64,000 nucleotides of DNA, taken from the NCBI GenBank assembly GCA_046331225.1, contig JAXLRF010000010.1, positions 132,353 to 196,352 of the forward strand, given 5' to 3'. The notes under the pieces were generated by a model. That model did not search any database, had not been told where the DNA came from, and saw only the letters and a program-made list of their open reading frames with translations. Both the position numbers and the translations under genes were made by a program. Of this stretch, positions 1 to 8,300 are shown in pieces. This DNA comes from VFMC01 sp046331225 (GTDB taxonomy: Bacteria > Actinomycetota > Acidimicrobiia > Acidimicrobiales > Ilumatobacteraceae). Each line of letters starts with the position of its first letter. The stretch's first letter is position 1.

Positions 1-361
1 TGAGTTCGCCGTCCGGGTCGAGGTACTGGTCGAAGGTGACCCCGACCTCGTCGAGGAACTCCTTGGCCGCGTCGCCCGCGTCGCCCTGGTTGACACCCAC
101 GAACCGGACGTCGGTGATCTCGCCCGACACCGTCTCGAACGCCGGCATCTCGCGGCGGCAGGGGCCGCACCAGGTGGCCCAGAGGTTGACGATCGCCGGA
201 CCGTCGAGCGAGCTCGCGTCGACCGTGGCCCCCGACCGCACGTCGGTGAGCTCGATCGCCGGGAGCCTGGACGCGTCGGAGCCCTCCGACCCGCAGCCGG
301 CGAGGCCGACGGCGAGTGGGAGGGCGGCGACGAGGGTCAGCGCGCGATGGGAGCGCGTCAT
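1..361 (-). CDS. TlpA/ResA-type thioredoxin-fold lipoprotein (C-terminus outside window)
   Basis: Exported thiol-disulfide exchange protein; family members reduce cytochrome c or copper-site partners outside the membrane. The gene runs off the left edge, so only about 120 residues are visible. A short signal peptide ends in the lipobox LAGC (Cys23), and the redox motif WCGPC lies at residues 64-68 in the usual context IVNLWATWCGPCRREM. The start ATG at 361 is preceded by AAGGAG at good spacing. It lies 31 bp downstream of the PCuAC copper chaperone on the same strand, so the two are probably one transcript; PCuAC and thioredoxin-like proteins are known partners in CuA-site assembly of cytochrome oxidase. 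Its exact partner cannot be told from the sequence. Confidence 0.85.
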   Translation of the reverse strand, partial: MTRSHRALTLVAALPLAVGLAGCGSEGSDASRLPAIELTDVRSGATVDASSLDGPAIVNLWATWCGPCRREMPAFETVSGEITDVRFVGVNQGDAGDAAKEFLDEVGVTFDQYLDPDGEL

Positions 362-392
362 CGTTCTCCTTCGAGGTGTTCGGACCCGCCGA

Positions 393-974
393 TCACGGTG
401 CGTCTTCGCGCACCTCGACCGACACGTCCTGGGTGGAGCCGCTCTGGAAGCGGAGCGTGAGGGTGAAGGTCTGGCCGATCTCGAGCGGCTTGGCCAGCTC
501 CATCAGCATGATGTGGTACCCGCCGGGGGCGAGGGCGACGGCCTGACCGGCGGGCAGCGCGATCTTGTCGACCTGCTGCATCTGCATCGCCCCCATGCCG
601 GCCATGGTGGTCGCGGTCATGCCCTCGGCGGTGGTGTCCGACATCGCCATGGTGGTGTCCGACATCGCCATGGTGGTGTCGGAGCCGCCCTCGGCCATGA
701 CGGTCTCGTGCATCTGGGCCTCGCCCGCGATCGACGGATCGACGTCGACGCCCACGAGTGCGTCGTCGGCCGATGACGTGATGGTCATGTAGGCGGCGCC
801 GGCCGTGGCCATCGCCGGACTGTTGCGGGCCCAGATGCCCTCGACCTTGATCGAGGCGGTGGCGGGGGCGGCGGTCGTGGTGGCCGCTTCGTCGGTATCG
901 TCTCCGCATGCCGCCAAGACGAGTGAGGCCGTGCCGAGGGCGACGGCGGCGGTGAGGAAGGTACGACGGTTCAT
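393..974 (-). CDS. PCu(A)C-family periplasmic copper chaperone, lipoprotein
   Basis: Predicted extracytoplasmic Cu(I) carrier of 193 residues. The N-terminus has an Arg-Arg pair, a hydrophobic segment and lipobox LAAC, then a Thr/Ala spacer. The family's metal ligands can be recognised as AQMHET and, near the end, GGYHIMLM. Between them is an unusual Met-rich insertion containing two and a half copies of the heptad SDTTMAM and a further MGAMQMQQ cluster, which may add copper ligands. An AGGAG site precedes the ATG. It is followed on the same strand by the TlpA-like gene, suggesting a copper or cytochrome oxidase assembly operon. Family assignment is firm; the role of the insertion is inference. 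Confidence 0.85.
   Translation of the reverse strand: MNRRTFLTAAVALGTASLVLAACGDDTDEAATTTAAPATASIKVEGIWARNSPAMATAGAAYMTITSSADDALVGVDVDPSIAGEAQMHETVMAEGGSDTTMAMSDTTMAMSDTTAEGMTATTMAGMGAMQMQQVDKIALPAGQAVALAPGGYHIMLMELAKPLEIGQTFTLTLRFQSGSTQDVSVEVREDAP
631..680. repeat. 21-bp in-frame tandem repeat inside the copper chaperone gene
   Basis: Two perfect 21-bp units (631-651 and 652-672) and a partial third (673-680) encode the Met-rich heptad SDTTMAM on the minus strand. Perfect identity at DNA level points to recent duplication. Confidence 0.9.
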
Positions 975-1099
975 GCTGTTGCTCCTGAGCTCGGGGGCGT
1001 CGTGTTGAAGGTCGTCCTGTGAGGCACCACGGTTCCGTGCTCGGTGTCACACGGTCGGGCAGAACTGCACGCATGGTGCCCGTTCGTCGCCCCCACCGT

Positions 1100-2167
1100 A
1101 TGGGCAGCTGGTCCCGCGAGGGGGGGACCAAAGTCACCCCCGGGGGTATCCGTCGCGCCGGAGCGCAGGCGCTCCGCACCCTGCTCGTGGCGCTGACCGC
1201 GACGATGGCGATCGGTCCGACGGTCGCCTTCGCCGATCCGCCGCGTCCCACCGACTACCGCAGCGAGATCGTCTCGATCACCCCCGAGGTCGACGGCGTG
1301 ACCGCCCGCATCGTCGGTGGCGACGCGTTCATCGAGCTCGCCGCGCCCGGCAAGGCCGTGACGATCGGCGGCTACCAGGGCGAGCCGTACCTGCGCTTCG
1401 ACGTCGACGGTTCGATCTGGGAGAACCGGCGCTCGCCCGCGCACTACCTGAACCAGGACCGCTACTCGCAGACCGAGGTGCCGCCCGAGGCGAGCGTCGA
1501 CGCCGAGCCCGACTGGCACCGGGTGGGCAGCGGCGGCAGCTACACGTGGCACGACCACCGCACGCACTGGATGCAGACCACACCACCGTTCGGGCTCGGC
1601 CCCGGTGACGAGATCCTCGACACGGTCATCCCGATCACCGTCGACGGGCAGCCCGTCGAGGTCCGGGTGCGTTCGGTGTGGATGCCGGCGCCGTCGAACG
1701 TGCCGTGGGTGATCGCCGCTGCGGTCGCCGCGCTGATGGGCCTCGCACTGGTGCAGGTCGCGAGGTCACGACCCCGGCTCGTCGTGATCGTCGCGGTTGC
1801 TCTGTCGGCCGTCGCGCTGGTGATCGGGGCCTGGCAGACGTGGTCGTTGCCGAGCGAGACCGGTCCGCCACCGGCCCACTGGGCGCTGCCGCTGTCGGCC
1901 ACCGTGCTGGCACTCGTCGGCGCCGCATGGCCGCGCTGGTCGGTGTTCGCCCTGCGCGCTCTCGCGCTGGTGGCGGCGGTGCAACTGCTGGTGTGGGCCG
2001 TCGTGCGTCGCGACGTGCTCGACCACGCGATCCTGCCCACCGATGCGCCGTTCTGGCTCGACCGGGCGGTCACCGCCGGCGTCGGCGTGCTCGCCGCCGT
2101 GTGCGCGCTGGTGTCGGTCACGGCGATCGTCCGGCTGATGCAGCCGGTGGCCGCTCAGCCCGACTGA
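1100..2167 (+). CDS. exported multi-pass membrane protein of unknown function
   Basis: Not recognised. From ATG 1100 it is 355 residues: a signal-like segment (LRTLLVALTATMAIGPTVAFA), an extracellular domain of about 150 residues rich in Tyr/Trp/His (for example YTWHDHRTHWMQ), and then about five hydrophobic segments from residue ~195 to the end. ATG 1019 is an alternative start adding 27 residues. Neither has a clear ribosome site, so the start is uncertain. It diverges from the copper chaperone, and its 5' region holds a perfect ACCCCC/GGGGGT palindrome resembling copper-repressor operators, so a metal-linked role is possible but unproven. Its 3' end overlaps the convergent cytochrome c gene by 13 bp. 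Confidence 0.7.
   Translation: MGSWSREGGTKVTPGGIRRAGAQALRTLLVALTATMAIGPTVAFADPPRPTDYRSEIVSITPEVDGVTARIVGGDAFIELAAPGKAVTIGGYQGEPYLRFDVDGSIWENRRSPAHYLNQDRYSQTEVPPEASVDAEPDWHRVGSGGSYTWHDHRTHWMQTTPPFGLGPGDEILDTVIPITVDGQPVEVRVRSVWMPAPSNVPWVIAAAVAALMGLALVQVARSRPRLVVIVAVALSAVALVIGAWQTWSLPSETGPPPAHWALPLSATVLALVGAAWPRWSVFALRALALVAAVQLLVWAVVRRDVLDHAILPTDAPFWLDRAVTAGVGVLAAVCALVSVTAIVRLMQPVAAQPD
1136..1147. promoter_or_regulatory. 12-bp G/C palindrome resembling a CsoR-type operator
   Basis: ACCCCCGGGGGT is a perfect palindrome, preceded by TC and followed by A, so the core reads TCACCCCCGGGGGTA. CsoR-family copper repressors bind short C-tract/G-tract palindromes of this kind. It sits beside a copper chaperone gene but would lie inside the 5' coding part of the membrane protein if that gene starts at 1100, which weakens the case. 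Confidence 0.3.
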
Positions 2168-2550
2168 CGACCGAGCGACTCGATGAACGCCACCACGGCG
2201 GCCACCTGGGCGTCGCTCAGCGCGTTCTTGGGCATCACGATCTGGTAGCCCTGCACCTTCTCGGCCTGCGGGTCGGTGATCGCCTTGGTGAGGTACGCCG
2301 TGTCGGCGACGGCGGTGGTGCCGTCGTCGAAGGTGACGGTCTTGCCGGCCAGGCCGATCCACGTGGGGGCGATGCCGCCTTCGTAGTTCTTGCCGTGACA
2401 GGCCTGGCAGCCGTTCTGCGCAGCCACCTGCTGGCCCTGCGAGACGAGGTCGTTCGGGTTGCCGGTGTTGGTCGACTCCTGGTTGCCGCACCCGGCGAAC
2501 AGGGCGACGGCCAGGGCCACACCACCGATCGGGGCGAGGGCGCGGCGCAC
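2155..2550 (-). CDS. lipoprotein c-type cytochrome (class I, mono-heme)
   Basis: Small membrane-anchored electron carrier of 131 residues. GTG start at 2550, hydrophobic leader and lipobox FAGC, then the heme attachment motif CQACH followed by a typical class I fold; IVMPKN supplies the likely axial Met, and the C-terminal LSDAQVAAVVAFIESL is the usual last helix. It begins 2 bp after the stop of the ECF sigma factor gene, so they are probably cotranscribed, which links the sigma factor to respiratory or redox control. Its 3' end overlaps the convergent membrane protein gene. Confidence 0.88.
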   Translation of the reverse strand: MRRALAPIGGVALAVALFAGCGNQESTNTGNPNDLVSQGQQVAAQNGCQACHGKNYEGGIAPTWIGLAGKTVTFDDGTTAVADTAYLTKAITDPQAEKVQGYQIVMPKNALSDAQVAAVVAFIESLGRQSG

Positions 2551-2552
2551 GG

Positions 2553-3107
2553 TCAGACGGCCTCTGCCGCCCGCAGGGCGTCGAGCAGGTCGAGGCGGGC
2601 TCGGGCCACGCGCGAACGGATCGTGCCGATCGGGCAGCCGACGACGTCGGCGGCCTCCTCGTACGAGAGCCCCACCACCTGGGTGAGCACGAAGGCCTCC
2701 TGGCGCTCGGGACCGAGTGCGCGGACGAACTCGTCGATACCGCCACCGAGCGCCGCCGACGGCGCGAGGCCGTCGTCGAGGTCGCGAGGCTGCACGCGGG
2801 TGATGCGGTCGACCAGCCGGCGCTGCCGCGTACGGCGGCGCACGTGGTCGGCACACACGTGGCGGCCGATCGACAGGATCCAGGCCTGCACCGGGGCGTC
2901 GCCGCGGAACGAGTCGAGCGACCGGAACGCACGCAGGTAGGTCTCCTGCACCAGGTCGTCCTCCTCGCCCGCCGAGCCGAGCGCCGAGCACAGCCGCCAG
3001 ACGGCCGGCTGGGTGCGGCGGACGAGCTCGCGAACCGCGTGATCGTCGCCCTCACGGGCGGCGTCCAACAACGCACGGAGCTCGTCGACGGGAGGCACGG
3101 GAGCCAC
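2553..3107 (-). CDS. ECF-family RNA polymerase sigma factor
   Basis: A 184-residue sigma-70 family protein with region 2 (DDLVQETYLRAFRSLDSF and the following WILSIGRHVCADHVRRR) and region 4 (LSYEEAADVVGCPIGTIRSR helix-turn-helix). It directs polymerase to a stress-type regulon. Start taken as GTG 3107; GTG 3098 is also possible and neither has a strong ribosome site. The zinc-finger membrane protein expected to act as its anti-sigma factor is divergent across a 138-bp gap rather than downstream, where a cytochrome c gene sits instead. Repeats in the gap may be the autoregulated promoter. Confidence 0.88.
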   Translation of the reverse strand: MAPVPPVDELRALLDAAREGDDHAVRELVRRTQPAVWRLCSALGSAGEEDDLVQETYLRAFRSLDSFRGDAPVQAWILSIGRHVCADHVRRRTRQRRLVDRITRVQPRDLDDGLAPSAALGGGIDEFVRALGPERQEAFVLTQVVGLSYEEAADVVGCPIGTIRSRVARARLDLLDALRAAEAV

Positions 3108-3126
3108 GATGGCAGGTCGGTGCACG

Positions 3127-3178
3127 TCGGGACAACCACCCCCGCCGGTTTCGGGACCGTCGGCGAGGCTTTCGGGAC
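3127..3178. promoter_or_regulatory. three direct TCGGGAC repeats between sigma and anti-sigma genes
   Basis: TCGGGAC occurs at 3127-3133, 3151-3157 and 3172-3178. The last two extend to a 10-bp identity, TTTCGGGACC, spaced exactly 21 bp apart (two helical turns). The gap serves divergent genes, so these are candidate operator or promoter elements. No partner protein can be named. Confidence 0.45.
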
Positions 3179-3245
3179 CAAGGTCCTCCCGTTCGCGGGA
3201 CGGTCGGCGGGAACTCGCACGCCGTGTCGGACGACTTGGTGCACG

Positions 3246-3926
3246 ATGGCCGAGATGGATGGCATGGACTGCGAGCACTGGCAGACGGCGATCTCGGCGC
3301 GCGCCGACGGCGAGGACCCCGGCGTGACCGAGCGGCTGCTCGACGCCCACCTGGCGACGTGCCCGTCGTGCCGGTCGTTCGCGGCGGCGATCGACGGCAG
3401 CCGCCGGCGGCTGGTCGTGCAGCCCGCACCGGTGATGCCCGACCTGTCGCACCAGGTGTCGAAGCTCAACGCCGTGGCCGACCGTGCGAGCCGGTGGGGT
3501 GTGGTGCGGGCGCTGCTGCTCGTGGTGGCGGCCGAGGTGATCGTGCTGTCGGCGCCGTCGTTGTTCGACAGCGCCAACCACGACGGTCGCCACCTGGGCG
3601 CGTTCTCGGTGTCGTACGGCGTGGCGCTCGCCGTGGTGGCCGTGCGTCCCGCACGAGCGCGCACGGTGCTGCCGGTGTCGATGGTGCTGGCCGGCGCGCT
3701 CACCATCACCGCGTTGGTCGATCTGGCCCGCGGCGTGGTGCCGCTCGTGAACGAGGCGACGCACCTGCCCGAGCTGCTGTCGGTGCTGCTGGTGTGGTTG
3801 CTCACCGTGCCGCCGCCGCGGCGCGACCGGACGGTCGCCCCGAGCGACGCACGCCCGTCGTCGGGCGCGCCGGCGTTGCGCGTGGTGCGCGACGACGGCG
3901 ACGACGCCGGCCGCCACGCGGTCTGA
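3246..3926 (+). CDS. zinc-finger anti-sigma factor, membrane protein
   Basis: 226 residues. The N-terminal domain carries the anti-sigma zinc-binding pattern H-x3-C-x2-C (DAHLATCPSC) preceded by CEHWQTAISARADGE, as in ZAS-type anti-sigma factors. It is followed by four hydrophobic segments (residues ~85-180) and a charged cytoplasmic-type tail. It would hold the divergent ECF sigma factor at the membrane until a signal arrives. ATG 3246 is chosen; ATGs at 3255 and 3264 are alternatives. The 3' end faces the acyl-CoA dehydrogenase gene across a short gap containing an 11-bp tandem duplication. Confidence 0.82.
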   Translation: MAEMDGMDCEHWQTAISARADGEDPGVTERLLDAHLATCPSCRSFAAAIDGSRRRLVVQPAPVMPDLSHQVSKLNAVADRASRWGVVRALLLVVAAEVIVLSAPSLFDSANHDGRHLGAFSVSYGVALAVVAVRPARARTVLPVSMVLAGALTITALVDLARGVVPLVNEATHLPELLSVLLVWLLTVPPPRRDRTVAPSDARPSSGAPALRVVRDDGDDAGRHAV

Positions 3927-3932
3927 ACGCCC

Positions 3933-3954
3933 GCTGCCGGTCAGCTGCCGGTCA
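3933..3954. repeat. 11-bp perfect tandem duplication at a convergent gene junction
   Basis: GCTGCCGGTCA is repeated at 3933-3943 and 3944-3954. The second copy contains the stop codon of the acyl-CoA dehydrogenase on the minus strand. Probably a slippage product. Confidence 0.85.
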
Positions 3955-5166
3955 GCTGCGCGGCACCTTGCTCCAGGGCAGGTCCTTGTCGACACGGGGC
4001 TCGCCCGGCAGGCCGAGCACCTGCTCGCCGAGGATGTTGCGCATGATCTCGCTGGTGCCACCCTCGATCGAGTTGGCACGTGCGCGCAGGAACGAGTGGC
4101 GGATGCCGTGCTCCATGCCGTCGACCGACAGGTTCTCGGGGCGGCGGAACGTGTAGTCGTAGCCCACGAGCGCGTCGGCGCCGAGCAGGTCGATCGAGAA
4201 CTCGGTGACCTTCTTGTTGAACTCGGCCATCGCCAGCTTGGCGATCGACATCTCGGGTCCGGGGTTGCCGGCCTTGGCGCGCTGCGCGGCGCGCAGGTTG
4301 GTGAGGCGCTGCGCCTCGCTCGAGCAGTAGAGCTTGACGAGCTGGTCCTTCAGCGCCGGGCTGCGACGGTCGGCCGGGAGGTCGTTCCAGATGCCGAGCG
4401 CGACGTCGATCGGGCCCTTGCGGCGGGCGCCGCCGCTGCCGCTGCCGATGGCCGACCGCTCGTTCATGAGCGTGGTGAGCGCCACGCGCCAGCCCTCACC
4501 CACGTCGCCGATGCGGTGCGCGTCGGGCACGCGGGCATCGGTCATGTAGACCTCGTTGAACTCGGCCTCGCCGGTGATCTGGCGCAGCGGCCGCACCTCG
4601 ACGCCGGGCGCACGCATGTCGAGTGCGAAGTACGTCATGCCCTTGTGCTTGGGCTGGTCGGGATCGGTGCGGGCGACGAGCATGCCCCAGTCGCCGAGGT
4701 GGGCGAGGGTGTTCCACACCTTCTGTCCGTTGACGATCCACTCGTCGCCGTCGCGCACCGCGCGGGTGCCGAGGCCGGCGAAGTCGCTGCCGGCGCCCGG
4801 CTCGCTGAAGAGCTGGCACCACTTCTCCTCGCCGGTGAACATCGGGCGCAGGAAGCGCCGCTTCACCTCGTCGCTGCCGTGGGTGACGATCGTCGGGCCG
4901 GCGAGGGCGATGAAGAACGTGGCGGGGTCCTGCGGCGCGGCGCCGGCCTTGCGGCAGCGCTCCTCGACCAGCTTGTTGAGCTCGGGCCGGGCGCCGAGGC
5001 CACCGTGGCCCTCGGGGAAGTGCACCCACGCCAGGCCCGCGTCGAACCGGGCACCGCGGAACGTGCGGTCGTCGACCGTCTTCGGGTCGTGCGTGCGCAG
5101 CAGTTCGTCGAGCGCGGCCTCCACGCGGGCGCGATCGGCGTCGAGTCGGGTGCTGGTGTCGGTCAT
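3952..5166 (-). CDS. acyl-CoA dehydrogenase (FadE type)
   Basis: Flavoprotein of 404 residues that introduces the alpha-beta double bond into an acyl-CoA. It shows the family's substrate/FAD-binding stretch (WCQLFSEPGAGSDFAGL), the middle beta domain (VNGQKVWNTLAHLGDWGML) and the C-terminal helical domain ending in SIEGGTSEIMRNILGEQVLG, whose first Glu aligns with the catalytic base region of the family. ATG 5166 gives the normal family length; an in-frame upstream codon would add 12 poorly conserved residues. It stands alone, divergent from the large secreted repeat protein. Substrate range cannot be told. Confidence 0.9.
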   Translation of the reverse strand: MTDTSTRLDADRARVEAALDELLRTHDPKTVDDRTFRGARFDAGLAWVHFPEGHGGLGARPELNKLVEERCRKAGAAPQDPATFFIALAGPTIVTHGSDEVKRRFLRPMFTGEEKWCQLFSEPGAGSDFAGLGTRAVRDGDEWIVNGQKVWNTLAHLGDWGMLVARTDPDQPKHKGMTYFALDMRAPGVEVRPLRQITGEAEFNEVYMTDARVPDAHRIGDVGEGWRVALTTLMNERSAIGSGSGGARRKGPIDVALGIWNDLPADRRSPALKDQLVKLYCSSEAQRLTNLRAAQRAKAGNPGPEMSIAKLAMAEFNKKVTEFSIDLLGADALVGYDYTFRRPENLSVDGMEHGIRHSFLRARANSIEGGTSEIMRNILGEQVLGLPGEPRVDKDLPWSKVPRS

Positions 5167-5259
5167 GTGCGAAGTCTGTCGATCGCCCGACGCCGCGTCC
5201 AAGCCGTGCCGACCCGGTCGGGGGTGGCCTCGACGGGGCAGGATCGGTTCCCGGGATGC

Positions 5260-5265
5260 TACGGT
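5260..5265 (+). promoter_or_regulatory. -10 box (TACGGT) of the large secreted protein gene
   Basis: TACGGT fits TAnnnT and would start a transcript near 5272, giving a leader of about 47 bases before ATG 5319. No convincing -35 element is visible. Confidence 0.45.
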
Positions 5266-5318
5266 CGAGCCGTTGGGAGGCCTCGGCGGAGGTCGACACG
5301 GAGCGGGAGTCGCACCTC

Positions 5319-8300
5319 ATGGCCGATCGGCGCGCACGAACTCGACGGACGGCGCTGCTGTCGCTGGCCCTGGTGGCCTCGGCGCTCGGTGTGGTGGTGG
5401 CCGGTGTCGGACCGGCCGAGGCGGGTCCCGAGCTGATCGCGAACGCCTCGGTCGAACAGGTCGATCCCACCGACGCCACGCGTCCGACCGCCTGGGAGGC
5501 CGACGCCTGGGGCACGATCACCGCGACGCTCACCCACCCGACGGGCGGCGGGCACACCGGGTCGCGCTACGCCCGGGTGGCCATCACGGCGCGCACCAGT
5601 GGCGACGCCAAGTGGCGCTTCACCCCGGTGGCGATCTCGCCCTCGACGCTCTACACGTTCAGCGACTGGTACCGGTCGAGCACCTCGACCGAGCTGGTCG
5701 CCGAGATCACCTCCACCACCGGCGCCGTGTCGTGGATGTGGCTGCGCAGCGTGCCCGCGGCCACCGCCTGGACACAGGTGTCGGCCTCGTTCACCACCCC
5801 AGCCGGTGCGGCCAGCGTGACCGTGCTGCACCTGCTGCAGGCCGTGGGCTCGCTCGACACCGACGACAGCTCGCTCAGCATCGGCACCGCCGGCCCCGAC
5901 ACGACGGCTGCGCCGACGACTGCTGCGCCGACGACGACTGCTGCGCCGACGACGACTGCTGCGCCGACGACGACTGCTGCGCCGACGACGACTGCTGCGC
6001 CGACGACGACTGCTGCGCCGACGACGACTGCTGCGCCGACGACGACTGCTGCGCCGACGACGACTGCTGCGCCGACGACGACTGCTGCGCCGACGACGAC
6101 TGCTGCGCCGACGACCACGACGGTCCCGGTCGGTGGCGGGCTCGTCGCGAACGGCTCGGTCGAGACCGTCGACCCGGCGACGAGCTCGCTGCCGGCGAGC
6201 TGGACGCAGGACCGGTGGGGCACCAACACCACCACCTTCACCTACCTGTCGGGCGACGCCCGCACCGGCAGCCGGTCGACCCGCATCGTGATGAGCGGCT
6301 ACTCGTCCGGCGACGCCAAGTGGCGGTTCGCCACCGTGCCCGTCACCGCCAACACGCTGTACACGTTCAGCGACTGGTACCGGGCCACCACGGCGACCCA
6401 GCTGGTGGCCGAGGTGACCTCGACCACCGGCACCGTCTCGTGGATCTGGATCAAGAGCCTCCCGACCGCCACCGCGTGGACCAACGCGACGGGCACCTTC
6501 ACCACGCCGGCCACCGCGGCTCGGGTCACCGTGCTGCACCTCATCTCGGCCAACGGCACCCTCGACACCGACGACACGACCCTCTACGCGGGCACGACCC
6601 CGCCCGCGAGCACCACCACCACGACCGCCGCGCCGACGACCACCGCGGCGCCGACGACGACCGCCGCGCCGACGACGACCGCGGCACCGACGACGACCGC
6701 GGCACCGACGACGACCGCGGCACCGACGACGACCGCGGCACCGACGACGACCGCGGCACCGACGACGACCGCGGCACCGACGACGACCGCGGCACCGACG
6801 ACGACCGTGCCGGCCGGGGGCAGCGGGTTGGTCGCCAACGGCTCGGTCGAGACCGTCAACCCGACCAGCTCGGTGCTGCCCACCGGCTGGAGTCAGGCGC
6901 GCTGGGGCACCAACACCGCGGTCTTCTCGTACCTGTCGGGGGACGCCCACTCGGGCAGCCGCTCGACGCGGGTCGTGATGAGCGGCTACTCGACCGGCGA
7001 CGCGAAGTGGTACTTCGACAAGGTCGAGGTCACCGGCAGCACGCTCTACTCGTTCAGCGACTGGTACCGCGCCACCGCGGCCACACAGCTGGTCGTCGAG
7101 GTCGACCTGTCGAACGGCACCACCACGTGGATCTGGCTGAAGAGCCTGCCGACGGCCACCACGTGGACCAACGCCACGGCGACGTTCACCACGCCGGCCA
7201 CGGCCGTGCGGCTCAACGTGCTGCACCTCATCTCGGCCAACGGCACGCTCGACACCGACGACACCCTGCTGTACGCGGGCACCACGCCGCCGGCGAGCAC
7301 CACCACCACGCCCACGACCGCGGCACCCACCACGTCCGCCGCGCCCACCACGTCCGCCGCGCCCACCACGACCGTGGCACCCGGTGCGAGCTCGACGCAG
7401 CTGGTGAGCGTCGGGCTCAACAACGCCGCGCCCAACGGCGACTCGTCCGGTGCGGCGATCAGCGGCAACGGTCGGTACGTGGCGTTCGACTCGACCGCGA
7501 GCAACCTCGTGAGCGGCGACACCAACGGCCAGTCCGACGTGTTCGTGCGCGACCTGCAGACCGGCACCACCACGCGGGTGAGCCTCACCTCGTCGGGCGG
7601 TCAGGCCACCAGCGGTTCGTACGAGCCGGCCATCAGCGACGACGGTCGCTACGTGGTGTTCCACTCCGACGCCGCGCTCACGGCCAACGACGGGGTCGGC
7701 CTGCGCGACGTCTACGTCCGCGACACCGTCGCCAACACCACCACGCTCGTCAGCATCGGTGTCAACACGACCGCGCCGATCGGTGGCCCGTCGACGTGGC
7801 CGTCGATCAGCGACGACGGCCGCTGGATCTCGTTCAACTCGTCGGCCACCAACCTGGTCAGCGGCGACACCAACGGGCACATCGACGTGTTCGTCCGCGA
7901 CATGGTGAACAACGTGACCCAGCGCGTCAGCGTGTCGTCGGCCGAGGTGCAGGGCAGCGGTGGCTTCGGTGCGTTCGACAACCAGATCAGCGGCAACGGG
8001 CGGTACGTCGCGTTCACGTCGAACGAGACCAACGTCGTCACCGGGGTCACCCTCGACGTCAACGTGCGCGAGGTGTACGTGCGCGACCTGGTGCTCGGCG
8101 AGACGGTGCTGGTGTCGAAGAACACCGCCGGGCTCCCGGCCACGGGTGGCAGCAACGACGACCCGTCGCTCGACACCGACGGCACGTTCATCATGTGGCA
8201 CTCCACGGCGACCGACCTGATCGCGAGCGACACCAACGGTGCCGAGGACGTGTACCGGCGCGATCTGGTGAACAACACGACGGTCCGCGTGGGGCAGAAC

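Noticed and set aside
1019..1099. Start of the membrane protein at ATG 1019
   Set aside because: It would add 27 Arg-rich residues before a signal-like segment and has no ribosome site; kept only as an alternative.
5925..6809. The regular 18-bp repeats looked at first like a CRISPR or other repeat-spacer array
   Set aside because: The units are contiguous with no spacers, stay in frame and encode a Thr/Pro linker.
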